Below, one piece after another: positions 6,363 through 11,878 of a stretch of DNA of 28,902 nucleotides; positions within the stretch are counted from its first letter, which is position 1; each line of letters begins with the position of its first letter. Both the position numbers and the translations under genes were made by a program. Source of the stretch: a virus; the IMG/VR virus record IMGVR_UViG_3300021963_000508, positions 1 through 28,902 of that record, one strand, 5' to 3'. Below the pieces are notes generated by a model. That model searched no databases, was not told the DNA's origin, and saw only the letters and a program-made list of their open reading frames with translations.

Positions 6363-6648
6363 GTATTGCTTCAGGGAAACCAAAGGAGCATTCGCCGCCC
6401 TGAAATTCAAGGCAGTTGGAGCAGTGTTTGACCATTTGCCGGTATTTGAAAGGCACTGATTCCTTAATGCGTATAGGAACCCGTGGAATTTCCGGCGCAA
6501 CATCTTTCCAAGCTTTGCCATTGCGGATCAAGGAAATAGCCTGCCGTGTTACTCCAAATTGTGCAGCAAGAGCAATGTTGGACTCTTGGGAGTGCAGGAT
6601 CTGGAGGACGACAGCAGGCGTCAGTTTGTTGCTGTTGGTGCGTGCCAT
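6313..6648 (-). CDS. HTH protein with C-terminal cysteine domain
   Basis: A 111-residue, probably DNA-binding protein. Residues about 5-50 form a helix-turn-helix of the kind found in phage and homing-endonuclease proteins (VVLQILHSQESNIALAAQFG, VTRQAISLIRNGKAWKDV). The C-terminus has HCSNCLEFQGGECSFGFPEA and FAAICDLYHG, the same four-cysteine domain as the gene at 5119-5499. The ATG at 6648 overlaps the previous stop (TGATG), which decides the start against the codon before it. It is a candidate early regulator. The HTH plus zinc-like domain combination is not one I can name. Confidence 0.65.
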   Translation of the reverse strand: MARTNSNKLTPAVVLQILHSQESNIALAAQFGVTRQAISLIRNGKAWKDVAPEIPRVPIRIKESVPFKYRQMVKHCSNCLEFQGGECSFGFPEAIHEPSFAAICDLYHGNR

Positions 6649-6827
6649 CAAAAGGATGGAAGTTTGACCTCACTATGGCGATCAGGCGTTAGCCATTGCA
6701 GGTCGTGCCAATACTGACCCCAAGTTTCAAAGGCCAGTTGCTTGGCTTCTGTAAAACCCGATGCCACTACCCAGTCGTAGATGTTGGCGGTGGGGATCTG
6801 AAAGTAAAAACGGCGTGGTTCGTTCAT
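6648..6827 (-). CDS. 59-residue hypothetical protein
   Basis: ATG at 6827, TGA at 6650-6648. It encodes MNEPRRFYFQIPTANIYDWV, a helix (SGFTEAKQLAFETWGQYWHD), then LQWLTPDRHSEVKLPSF. The hydrophobic and aromatic pattern is protein-like, and the stop is fused to the next start. It sits 3 bases after the stop of the upstream gene. It fills what would otherwise be a gap in the operon. Function is unknown. Confidence 0.6.
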   Translation of the reverse strand: MNEPRRFYFQIPTANIYDWVVASGFTEAKQLAFETWGQYWHDLQWLTPDRHSEVKLPSF

Positions 6828-6829
6828 GA

Positions 6830-7126
6830 TTAGCGGGTTTCGATGGGACGTTTGGAGAGGTAAAGCTGTGAAATCAGATAGCGGGTGCCATCCATGTTTT
6901 CAACGATGTAGGTAGGCCATGAGCAGTCACGAGCGCGTTCAACCACGGTTGCTTCGTATTGAGGCCAGCCACGGACATAACAGGGCATACCAGCATTGAA
7001 ACGCCATAGGGTGCGTTCTGCGCGGACGCCCATTCTGTTAGGCGACATTTTGTAGACCTGTTGGCTGGGTTTGATGACTGGCGCAACCATGCCAGAGCAT
7101 TGGGCAGTTAAGGCGATGAGGCTCAT
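6830..7126 (-). CDS. 98-residue hypothetical protein with SH3-like pattern
   Basis: The second half (GMPCYVRGWPQYEATVVE, WPTYIVENMDGTRYLISQLY) alternates beta strands and turns like a small SH3-type barrel. The first 35 residues are less ordered. The start ATG 7126 overlaps the stop of the upstream mini-gene (ATGA). An internal ATG at residue 27 or 32 would give a shorter barrel-only protein. The xxCYVRGxPxxxGTVV pattern is recalled from short cyanophage proteins with no assigned role. Confidence 0.55.
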   Translation of the reverse strand: MSLIALTAQCSGMVAPVIKPSQQVYKMSPNRMGVRAERTLWRFNAGMPCYVRGWPQYEATVVERARDCSWPTYIVENMDGTRYLISQLYLSKRPIETR

Positions 7127-7254
7127 TGGGGACGAACGTAGGTTTGGGTGCCGCTGTGTTGTGCGGTTTGTAGGGTGAGGCCGTCAGTGAGAATGGCAGC
7201 AAATACGAGCGTTGGGAGCAGAAACGCAAAGATGCTGCAGATACGGTCTTTCAT
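7123..7254 (-). CDS. 43-residue membrane or secreted peptide
   Basis: ATG 7254 starts a 43-residue peptide with a basic tip (MKDR), a hydrophobic stretch (ICSIFAFLLPTLVFAAIL) and a polar C-terminus (TLQTAQHSGTQTYVRPQ). This looks like a single membrane anchor or a signal-like segment. Function is unknown; tiny membrane peptides in phage early operons sometimes act in exclusion or membrane modulation. It is the first leftward gene after the 7255-7402 gap. Confidence 0.5.
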   Translation of the reverse strand: MKDRICSIFAFLLPTLVFAAILTDGLTLQTAQHSGTQTYVRPQ

Positions 7255-7402
7255 GGCTGTTGTGTGGTGATCGGTGTTGTCCGGGTCGCCCCGGCGCGTC
7301 AAAGATAACGGATGTGCAAGGGGTTGCAAGGGTGAAATTCCGCTTGTCGCAATTTTTGACCTTGGCGCAACGTCTAGCGTGATTGTGCTATGCGCCCGAC
7401 CA
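7255..7402. promoter_or_regulatory. divergent intergenic region with TGCAAG direct repeats
   Basis: 148 bases between a leftward and a rightward gene. It holds a 5-bp hairpin CCGGG/CCCGG (7279-7292) and two direct copies of TGCAAG exactly 10 bases apart (7315-7320 and 7325-7330). For the leftward gene, TTGCAA with TATCTT 16 bases away is a possible promoter overlapping those repeats. A TTGACC lies near 7356 for the rightward gene without a good -10. The TGCAAG word recurs as an inverted repeat at 14279-14314. Confidence 0.35.
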
Positions 7403-7633
7403 ATGGACGACAACGCTTGGGAGTGGATGCTGGTGAAACGCGATCCATCCGATTCGTTTCAGATAGAAAAACAGGCCAGACAGCTAGAGATCACCCCTAA
7501 CGCTGGCCCGATTGCCGCTCAGTTGTATCGCGCTTGGAATATGCAGCAGACGCTGCTACAGCAAGCCACCAACCGTATTGCAGCCCTTGAACTGCAACTC
7601 ATGGATTACCAACGTGATCAGGCTGGCACCTGA
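7403..7633 (+). CDS. 76-residue coiled-coil protein, lone rightward gene
   Basis: From ATG 7403 it encodes MDDNAWEWMLVKRDPSDSF, then QARQLEITPNAGPIAAQLYR and a strong coiled coil (LLQQATNRIAALELQLMDYQ). The frame is open to 7274, but the upstream part does not look like protein. It is the only plus-strand gene between 4977 and 14457 and converges on the HTH gene, overlapping it by 16 bases. The heptad pattern supports a real protein, perhaps a dimeric regulator read against the early operon. Function is unknown. Confidence 0.5.
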   Translation: MDDNAWEWMLVKRDPSDSFQIEKQARQLEITPNAGPIAAQLYRAWNMQQTLLQQATNRIAALELQLMDYQRDQAGT

Positions 7634-7956
7634 ACGGTTTTCCATATCTTGTTGTTTTTGATGGCGTTAACCGTGGTGACGTGCACGCCGTAATCATTGG
7701 CGATCTTTTGGCAGGATTCCCCGCCAGCGGCAAGACGCTGTTTGATTTCAATCACCTGATGCTCACGTAGCCCAACACGACGAGCACGCATCCGACGAGC
7801 TTTGCGGGCAACAACTGGTTTGGGCGTAGCAGCTTCGGTGACGGCTTTGGGTTGAGCGGTGCCACCTTTGATGACCTGAGCTGATTCAATCAGGCGTTGA
7901 ATTTGCCCGATGCGGTTATTCAGCTCAAGAACTTGGGAATCAGTAAGGATGATCAT
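7618..7956 (-). CDS. HTH DNA-binding protein
   Basis: From ATG 7956, 112 residues. The N-terminal helix is a short coiled coil (DSQVLELNNRIGQIQRLIES), then a basic Ala/Pro/Arg-rich linker (ARKARRMRARRVGL), then a C-terminal helix-turn-helix (VIEIKQRLAAGGESCQKIAN, DYGVHVTTVNAIKNNKIWKT). The ending IKNNKIWKTV parallels IRNGKAWKDV in the HTH protein at 6313-6648. This HTH type is common as a DNA-binding tail in phage and homing-endonuclease proteins. It is a probable early regulator. The upstream extension to 8022 overlaps the previous gene and is not favoured. Confidence 0.65.
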   Translation of the reverse strand: MIILTDSQVLELNNRIGQIQRLIESAQVIKGGTAQPKAVTEAATPKPVVARKARRMRARRVGLREHQVIEIKQRLAAGGESCQKIANDYGVHVTTVNAIKNNKIWKTVQVPA

Positions 7957-7960
7957 GGTG

Positions 7961-8239
7961 TCAAAAAAGGTCGGTTTCAGCTTTGGGGCGTTGCTCGCTG
8001 ATTGCAAGCTTGAGGTATTCACGGCCAGTTTTGGCGGTGCGTGGCATCAGATTGGCGCGGAGTTTGACGCAAGGTTCACCACGTTCGTTTTCAACGGGTT
8101 GTTGAGTCAGCGCCCAGTTGTACAACTTTTCGATTTGATCAACAGGCACGTCAGTTGACGCCCAGAAGTTGCCCTCCTTTTTTTGATCGGGCATACAGTT
8201 GAACCAAAGCGTGAAAGCGTTTTCGGGATAGTCAACCAT
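7961..8239 (-). CDS. hypothetical early phage protein
   Basis: 92 residues. Visible blocks are AFTLWFNCMPDQKKEGNFWA, VPVDQIEKLYNWALTQQP and CVKLRANLMPRTAKTGREYL. The alternation of beta strands with one helix looks like a small OB- or beta-grasp-like protein, and similar sequences are recalled as unannotated cyanophage early proteins. Since it sits next to the annealing protein, a single-stranded DNA binding role is possible but unproven. It overlaps the preceding gene by 8 bases. Confidence 0.55.
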   Translation of the reverse strand: MVDYPENAFTLWFNCMPDQKKEGNFWASTDVPVDQIEKLYNWALTQQPVENERGEPCVKLRANLMPRTAKTGREYLKLAISEQRPKAETDLF

Positions 8240-8414
8240 TGGTGGTTAGGAAAGTAGTGATGATGTGCCGAAGGGCTTGGTTAATGTTCTGGCCTGATTT
8301 GGCGCAGTAAGCCCTGAGTTGCCTATGGAGATCATGTGGAAGTTTGGCCGCTACGACAAAGCGGTTTTTCTTCCTATTGATCTCTGCCTGTGTTTTGGGC
8401 TGGCGCCCTGTCAT
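8232..8414 (-). CDS. ribbon-helix-helix DNA-binding protein
   Basis: 60 residues. A basic N-terminus (TGRQPKTQAEINRKKNR) is followed by a strand (FVVAAKLP) and two helices (HDLHRQLRAYCAKSGQNINQ, ALRHIITTFLT). This is the arrangement of Arc/MetJ/CopG ribbon-helix-helix repressors, which bind DNA as dimers. The start overlaps the upstream stop (ATGA at 8414-8411). As a single-domain RHH protein it is a good candidate autoregulator of the early operon and a possible ligand for the shared operator motif; that last link is inference only. Confidence 0.65.
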   Translation of the reverse strand: MTGRQPKTQAEINRKKNRFVVAAKLPHDLHRQLRAYCAKSGQNINQALRHIITTFLTTNG

Positions 8415-9136
8415 ACCGGATTTTTAGCAATGTAATCAGAAATGAACTGTTTGTGTTCAGGGAATTGAATGCGATCGGCAATACGTGGTGCCATGATCTT
8501 GAACTGCTTTTTGAAGGCAGCAATTAGGTCATCACGTTTGTCGTATGCCTTAACCCAACCCTTGATCTCCTCAACCTCTTCATCGGTCAGGAACACAATC
8601 TTGGATTCTTTGGCGGAAGCTGCTGGGGTCAGCTTGATCTGACGTTTGGGCTGAGTGTCCCGCACTTGGGACGGTTCTTCCTTGGGAGTTTCTTGTTGTA
8701 AGGCGGGCTTGGCCTGTTCTTCCCGATGTGGGTTTTCTACTGGCTCTCGCGCCCAGAGCTGCCATGCAAGTCCGAATTGGGCTGCAGCAGCAGTGCAGAG
8801 GCAACGCCGATGAGCATCAGTGAGATCACGGGCAGTGACTTTTTCAAACGCGATGGCGTTATTACGGTTGTCCATGATCGCCTGCGGGAAGGGTGGCGTA
8901 TCGGATCCGTTGATGTGTTCAAAGCACCCGACCACATAAGCGGTTCCGTCGGGAGATTTCCAAACGTGGCCGGTTTCTGGGTGAGCTTTAAGAGCAAATT
9001 GCCATCCGGGAGCATGATCTTGAAGCAGGTGTGCAACACGGCACCAGTTGACGTAATCAGCGGCATAAGAGCCGGTTCCTTTGGTTGATACGTCAGCCTG
9101 CGTGATGACGCCCCCGAGATTGGGGTAATCAGTCAT
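8411..9136 (-). CDS. single-strand annealing protein, DUF1071/Erf-like (Sak family)
   Basis: A 241-residue recombination protein expected to anneal complementary single strands during phage recombination. Residues about 25-135 match the DUF1071 pattern: YVNWCRVAHLLQDHAPGW, FPQAIMDNRNNAIAF and VTARDLTDAHRRCLCTAAAA followed by QFGLAWQLWA. A Pro/Glu-rich linker (135-170) and a conserved-looking C-terminal tail (IVFLTDEEVEEIKGW onward) follow. It is transcribed from a recognisable promoter at 9188-9215, and is followed by the RHH gene (ATGA overlap). RusA and a RecB-like nuclease upstream fit a complete recombination set. Confidence 0.75.
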   Translation of the reverse strand: MTDYPNLGGVITQADVSTKGTGSYAADYVNWCRVAHLLQDHAPGWQFALKAHPETGHVWKSPDGTAYVVGCFEHINGSDTPPFPQAIMDNRNNAIAFEKVTARDLTDAHRRCLCTAAAAQFGLAWQLWAREPVENPHREEQAKPALQQETPKEEPSQVRDTQPKRQIKLTPAASAKESKIVFLTDEEVEEIKGWVKAYDKRDDLIAAFKKQFKIMAPRIADRIQFPEHKQFISDYIAKNPV

Positions 9137-9187
9137 AGGGTTTGTGTGCGGTAGTCGGATTGAGGACGGGGCTTCGGACCCACACGG

Positions 9188-9215
9188 AGTATACCCCAGA
9201 TTTAGCGTAGTGCAA
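9188..9215 (-). promoter_or_regulatory. early promoter for the annealing-protein operon
   Basis: On the minus strand TTGCAC (9215-9210) is followed after 16 bases by TATACT (9193-9188), about 50 bases before the ATG at 9136. The -10 lies within GGGGTATACTCC, a word shared with the promoter at 11018-11046 and nearly identical to the palindrome at 16364-16375. The -35 overlaps the end of the upstream gene. Confidence 0.7.
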
Positions 9216-9942
9216 CCCAGTGATACCCAGCAACCCGATGCCCCCTTTTCGCGGCTCCATGAATCGCTGAAGGATCAACAAAAAACATCCTTGCCGCTGC
9301 ACGACAACTTGGATATACATTCCCCGTTTCAACGCACTTAACCCTTGTCGGGTTGTACCGATTCGGTTTGCGTTGTAATGGTTGCTGCATGATCAGATCA
9401 ACCAACCCTTCATCTTCCAGCACAACAAACAAACCATCACGGTCAAATTCCCTGTATAAATCTGGCCGCTTACGCGCAAATCGCCTTAACTCAATACGAC
9501 TTACAAAATAAGGCTGGTTTCGATGGTTTGATTCTTTCTTTGCTTTCAGCCCATGCTTGATCATCCTGAAAACAGAATGCCGCGTTGCCTTAAATAGCCT
9601 TGACAACTCAAGCAATGTATACCAATCAATTTGTGGCATCAGTGGAATGCCAAGCGCCTGCATCTTTGCCCGTAAAGCCGGTTCACTTCTTTTGGGTAAT
9701 CCAGCCTTTGCCGCCATGTTGCAATAAGTCATATACAACATCTTTGGCGGGAGGGAAAGGCTCAAGTGCTCAATAATTTCAATTTCCTCTTTTGTCCATT
9801 TCTTGCCGCGTCTACTAGCCAGTGTCCTATGACATCTAACACCGCAAGTTATGCGTGGGCTTTTGTCACCATTGTGCAGGACTGGAATCTTGAAAACCGT
9901 TTGACAGATGACGCACTCGCGTAAATACTTTGATCCTTTCAC
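9202..9942 (-). CDS. zinc-finger / NUMOD1 DNA-binding protein
   Basis: A 246-residue protein that looks built from several DNA-binding parts. Residues 10-37 hold a zinc ribbon (CVIC, Cys10/Cys13, and CGVRC, Cys33/Cys37). At 49-100 there is a Myb-like region (WTKEEIEIIEHLSLSLP). At about 105-165 there is a HTH (YTLLELSRLFKATRHSVFRM) with basic flank. At about 200-243 there is a NUMOD1-type repeat (CVETGNVYPSCRAAARMF, then DPSAIHGAAKRG). NUMOD1 domains normally accompany homing endonucleases, yet no HNH or GIY-YIG catalytic motif is present. The start is GTG 9942, overlapping the RusA stop (GTGA). It may be a regulator or a homing-endonuclease remnant. Confidence 0.65.
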   Translation of the reverse strand: MKGSKYLRECVICQTVFKIPVLHNGDKSPRITCGVRCHRTLASRRGKKWTKEEIEIIEHLSLSLPPKMLYMTYCNMAAKAGLPKRSEPALRAKMQALGIPLMPQIDWYTLLELSRLFKATRHSVFRMIKHGLKAKKESNHRNQPYFVSRIELRRFARKRPDLYREFDRDGLFVVLEDEGLVDLIMQQPLQRKPNRYNPTRVKCVETGNVYPSCRAAARMFFVDPSAIHGAAKRGHRVAGYHWVALR

Positions 9943-10349
9943 AGTGGGTTGATGGTAATCAGTGCTCCGGGTAGCTCCCCTTCGTTGGCGTAAACCTTAC
10001 AACAGATCAAGTTGACGACCTGTGAATCATCCTTCAGCAAAACATTGGTGATTCCGTCAAGGGTTGAACGGCATAGCTTATCCAGATCAGGCTTGGTGTT
10101 TTTGTAAAACGGTGCTGTCTGTTTCAAAACACCCTTGCTGTTGTAGTGCGACTTAGGGCGACTGAACATAAACGTGATCTGCACCATGACAGGTCGATCC
10201 GTCATCGGTTCTTTCGTGTCAAGTGCTGCCTGACTAACAGCAAACCGCCACGGCTTGACCTTTTTAGAAGCTTCAACCATGCGGCCATTGCCGACATGTC
10301 GCTTACTACCTTGCGGGGCTGGTTCAATACCTTGAACGGCAAACTTCAT
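9939..10349 (-). CDS. rusA: RusA-type Holliday junction resolvase
   Basis: 136 residues from ATG 10349. RusA cuts four-way junctions, resolving recombination intermediates before packaging. Family marks are the N-terminal PAPQGSKRHVGNGRMVEAS, then KPDLDKLCRSTLDGITNVL and LKDDSQVV, containing the conserved acidic residues (Asp of PDLD and of KDDS). The ATG overlaps the stop of the previous mini-gene (ATGA at 10349-10346), which decides against the start six codons upstream. Length is close to the usual 120-140. Confidence 0.85.
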   Translation of the reverse strand: MKFAVQGIEPAPQGSKRHVGNGRMVEASKKVKPWRFAVSQAALDTKEPMTDRPVMVQITFMFSRPKSHYNSKGVLKQTAPFYKNTKPDLDKLCRSTLDGITNVLLKDDSQVVNLICCKVYANEGELPGALITINPL

Positions 10350-10483
10350 CGTGTCTGCATCATGCAACGGTTGAGGTGATCGACTGGTGTTGTCAAATTG
10401 ATGCCAGCTACATCAGGTCGTGTGCTCAGCAACCAAAACAACAGGCGAGTAAACAACGTCAGGTTATGAGGGTTGTGGTTCAT
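10346..10483 (-). CDS. 45-residue hypothetical protein before rusA
   Basis: ATG 10483 to TGA 10348-10346. It encodes MNHNPHNLTLFTRLLFWLLS, then TRPDVAGINLTTPVDHL and NRCMMQTR. It begins with a hydrophobic helix that could be a short membrane anchor. Its start lies within the end of the previous gene (20-base overlap) and its stop is fused to the rusA start, so it may mainly serve to couple rusA translation. No family is recognised. Confidence 0.45.
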   Translation of the reverse strand: MNHNPHNLTLFTRLLFWLLSTRPDVAGINLTTPVDHLNRCMMQTR

Positions 10484-10685
10484 CGGGTGAGTTCTTCAAA
10501 CAGCGTTCAAGATGGATTTTGTCGTTCATGCGTTGGTAATACAGGCTGTTTACCGTGTCGCGTCTTCTGAGTGTGATCAAGTAACTGGTCAGTTCGGCAA
10601 CGGCGTTTCTGTATTGCGTCTTATCCCGTAGGTCGTATTTGGCAAGGATGGCGTCAATCCTCTGATCTACGGGATGGTCAGCCAT
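10464..10685 (-). CDS. 73-residue hypothetical protein
   Basis: A helical, charged 73-residue protein (VDQRIDAILAKYDLRDKTQY, VAELTSYLITLRRRDTVN, YYQRMNDKIHLERCLKN). The ATG at 10685 directly abuts the preceding TAA. No family is recognised. Its place in the promoter-driven run with rusA points to an accessory role in DNA metabolism at most. Confidence 0.5.
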   Translation of the reverse strand: MADHPVDQRIDAILAKYDLRDKTQYRNAVAELTSYLITLRRRDTVNSLYYQRMNDKIHLERCLKNSPDEPQPS

Positions 10686-10994
10686 TTAGAACTCTGCTTT
10701 TGGCAGCGTAACCCTCCAGTATTCTGTTTCCCGCTTCGTGGCCACGCCTTCAAACTGCTCTAGCTGCTGTAGTTCCTTTACGGCTTTGCTGTAGGTCCAG
10801 CTTGTGCGCGTGCAACGTGTGGCCTTGATGCCGTCGCTGGCAATGTTGCCGTCATCGTCTTTGAGGTCGTCCAGATCACCGGCTGTGTACATGTCAGCCA
10901 GTTGATCCATCAGGCGTTGAAGCGCCTCTTCGTGTCGGGCGATTTCAGCCCTGACGTGGCTGATGGTGTTGAGCAGAAGCTTGGGGTCGGCCAT
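10686..10994 (-). CDS. coiled-coil phage protein, first gene of the rusA operon
   Basis: 102 residues. The N-terminal coiled coil (HVRAEIARHEEALQRLMDQL) resembles Gp157-like phage proteins. The second half carries TRTSWTYSKAVKELQQLEQF and GVATKRETEYWRV, a block recalled from many unannotated phage early genes. It is the first gene after the strong promoter at 11018-11046, with a short leader of about 20 bases. Function is unknown; its position suggests high early expression. Confidence 0.6.
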   Translation of the reverse strand: MADPKLLLNTISHVRAEIARHEEALQRLMDQLADMYTAGDLDDLKDDDGNIASDGIKATRCTRTSWTYSKAVKELQQLEQFEGVATKRETEYWRVTLPKAEF

Positions 10995-11017
10995 GTGGTG
11001 GGCATCGCTGCAAATGG

Positions 11018-11046
11018 AGTATACCCCTAAGCGTAAGGGCTGTCAA
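11018..11046 (-). promoter_or_regulatory. strong sigma70-type early promoter
   Basis: On the minus strand a perfect TTGACA (11046-11041) is followed after 17 bases by TATACT (11023-11018), 24 bases before the ATG at 10994. The -10 is embedded in GGGGTATACTCC. The preceding spacer TTACGCTTAG resembles TACGCTAAAT in the promoter at 9188-9215, suggesting a shared regulator site as well as sigma contact. The 85 bases from 11047 to 11131 hold nothing else recognisable. Confidence 0.8.
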
Positions 11047-11131
11047 TCCTGCGTACCAACCCACGCCAGAAGCACCATTACGCCCAGCAACCCAACGGCC
11101 AACAGCACCCCAACAGACCAGACAGGCTCCG

Positions 11132-11878
11132 TCATTTCAACGACTCCAGCTCCAAAACCCGTCGCAACGGCACTGCTGCCACCTGTGGCACAACTGAATT
11201 TCCTAGTGCTCTAATGCGGTCCACCCGATTGGATAACCCATCATCTCCTCTAAAAAGAAGGGGTTTAGATACGTAGCTCCGCCAGTCTGGGCTGAGCATT
11301 GGGTTACCAGGATCCCAGCGAGGCGGCTTTTCTGTGCCAGTTTTTCGTAATTCACCCGCTCCCCCGAATCCTTGTGGTCCCGAGCTGTTGGGGTAGGCAA
11401 CAAGCCACCATCGGTCTCGGCGGTGACAGGCTCCCAAATCCGAAGCGCGTATGCATGACCATTCAGCGTCATACCCTGCCTCGGCCAATTCTCCGAGTAC
11501 GACTCCAAGTCCGTTAGTAACGATTGCTGCGACGTTTTCCAAGACGACGTATCTGGGTCGTACCAAGCGAATGACACGGATGAGTTCATAAAAAAGTCCT
11601 GAGCGAGTTCCTTGTTTGATTCCGGCTTGTTTGCCGGCAACGCTGATGTCTTGGCACGGAAAACCGCCGCAAATAACATCGGCGCTAAAAGCGGGTGGGT
11701 TGAAATTTTGAATGTCCGAATGGATTGGCACGGCTGGCCAGTGTTGATTCAAGATGCGTTGGCAGTACGGTTCCCATTCAATAAATTGAATCGTTTCAAA
11801 TCCGCCAACAATTCTTTCGGCGGCGTAAGAAAATCCTCCAATGCCGGAAAAGGTATCAAGTAGTTTTAATTTCGTCAT
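11132..11878 (-). CDS. dcm: C5 cytosine DNA methyltransferase
   Basis: A 248-residue enzyme that methylates cytosine at C5 using S-adenosylmethionine. Motifs in order: I LLDTFSGIGGFSYA (6-19), II-like QFIEWEPYCQ, IV GGFPCQDISVAG with catalytic Cys75, VI VVLENV (112-116), VIII ASDLGACHRRDRWW (145-158), and X RIRALGNSVVPQVA (221-234). The target-recognition region between VIII and X is only about 55 residues, so the enzyme is compact but looks complete. Its ATG overlaps the stop of the PD-(D/E)XK gene (ATGA, 11878-11875). It likely protects phage DNA or forms a modification half of a restriction pair. A second reading frame inside it is also open. Confidence 0.9.
   Translation of the reverse strand: MTKLKLLDTFSGIGGFSYAAERIVGGFETIQFIEWEPYCQRILNQHWPAVPIHSDIQNFNPPAFSADVICGGFPCQDISVAGKQAGIKQGTRSGLFYELIRVIRLVRPRYVVLENVAAIVTNGLGVVLGELAEAGYDAEWSCIRASDLGACHRRDRWWLVAYPNSSGPQGFGGAGELRKTGTEKPPRWDPGNPMLSPDWRSYVSKPLLFRGDDGLSNRVDRIRALGNSVVPQVAAVPLRRVLELESLK
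11203..11679 (-). CDS. overlapping +1-frame ORF inside the methyltransferase
   Basis: A 158-codon frame entirely within the methyltransferase gene on the same strand. Its product is not random in look: YDPDTSSWKTSQQSLLTDLE, SENWPRQGMTLNGHAY, GGLLPTPTARDHKDSG, then YLNPFFLEEMMGYPIGWTAL and a stop. These words (WPRxGMxxNGxAY, LPTPTAxD, LNPxFxExMMGxPIGWTxLE) match, from memory, phage proteins often found with cytosine methylases. Base by base, LLPTPTA is the +1 reading of WLVAYPN in methyltransferase motif VIII. Possible starts are ATG 11679 or ATG 11589. Either it is a genuine overprinted gene or it arises from constraint on the host frame; sequence alone cannot decide. Confidence 0.35.
   Translation of the reverse strand: MLFAAVFRAKTSALPANKPESNKELAQDFFMNSSVSFAWYDPDTSSWKTSQQSLLTDLESYSENWPRQGMTLNGHAYALRIWEPVTAETDGGLLPTPTARDHKDSGERVNYEKLAQKSRLAGILVTQCSAQTGGATYLNPFFLEEMMGYPIGWTALEH

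Noticed and set aside
7274-7402. Upstream extension of the rightward gene at 7403
   Set aside because: The extension (TTG start) covers the control region with repeats and hairpin and does not read like protein; ATG 7403 is preferred.
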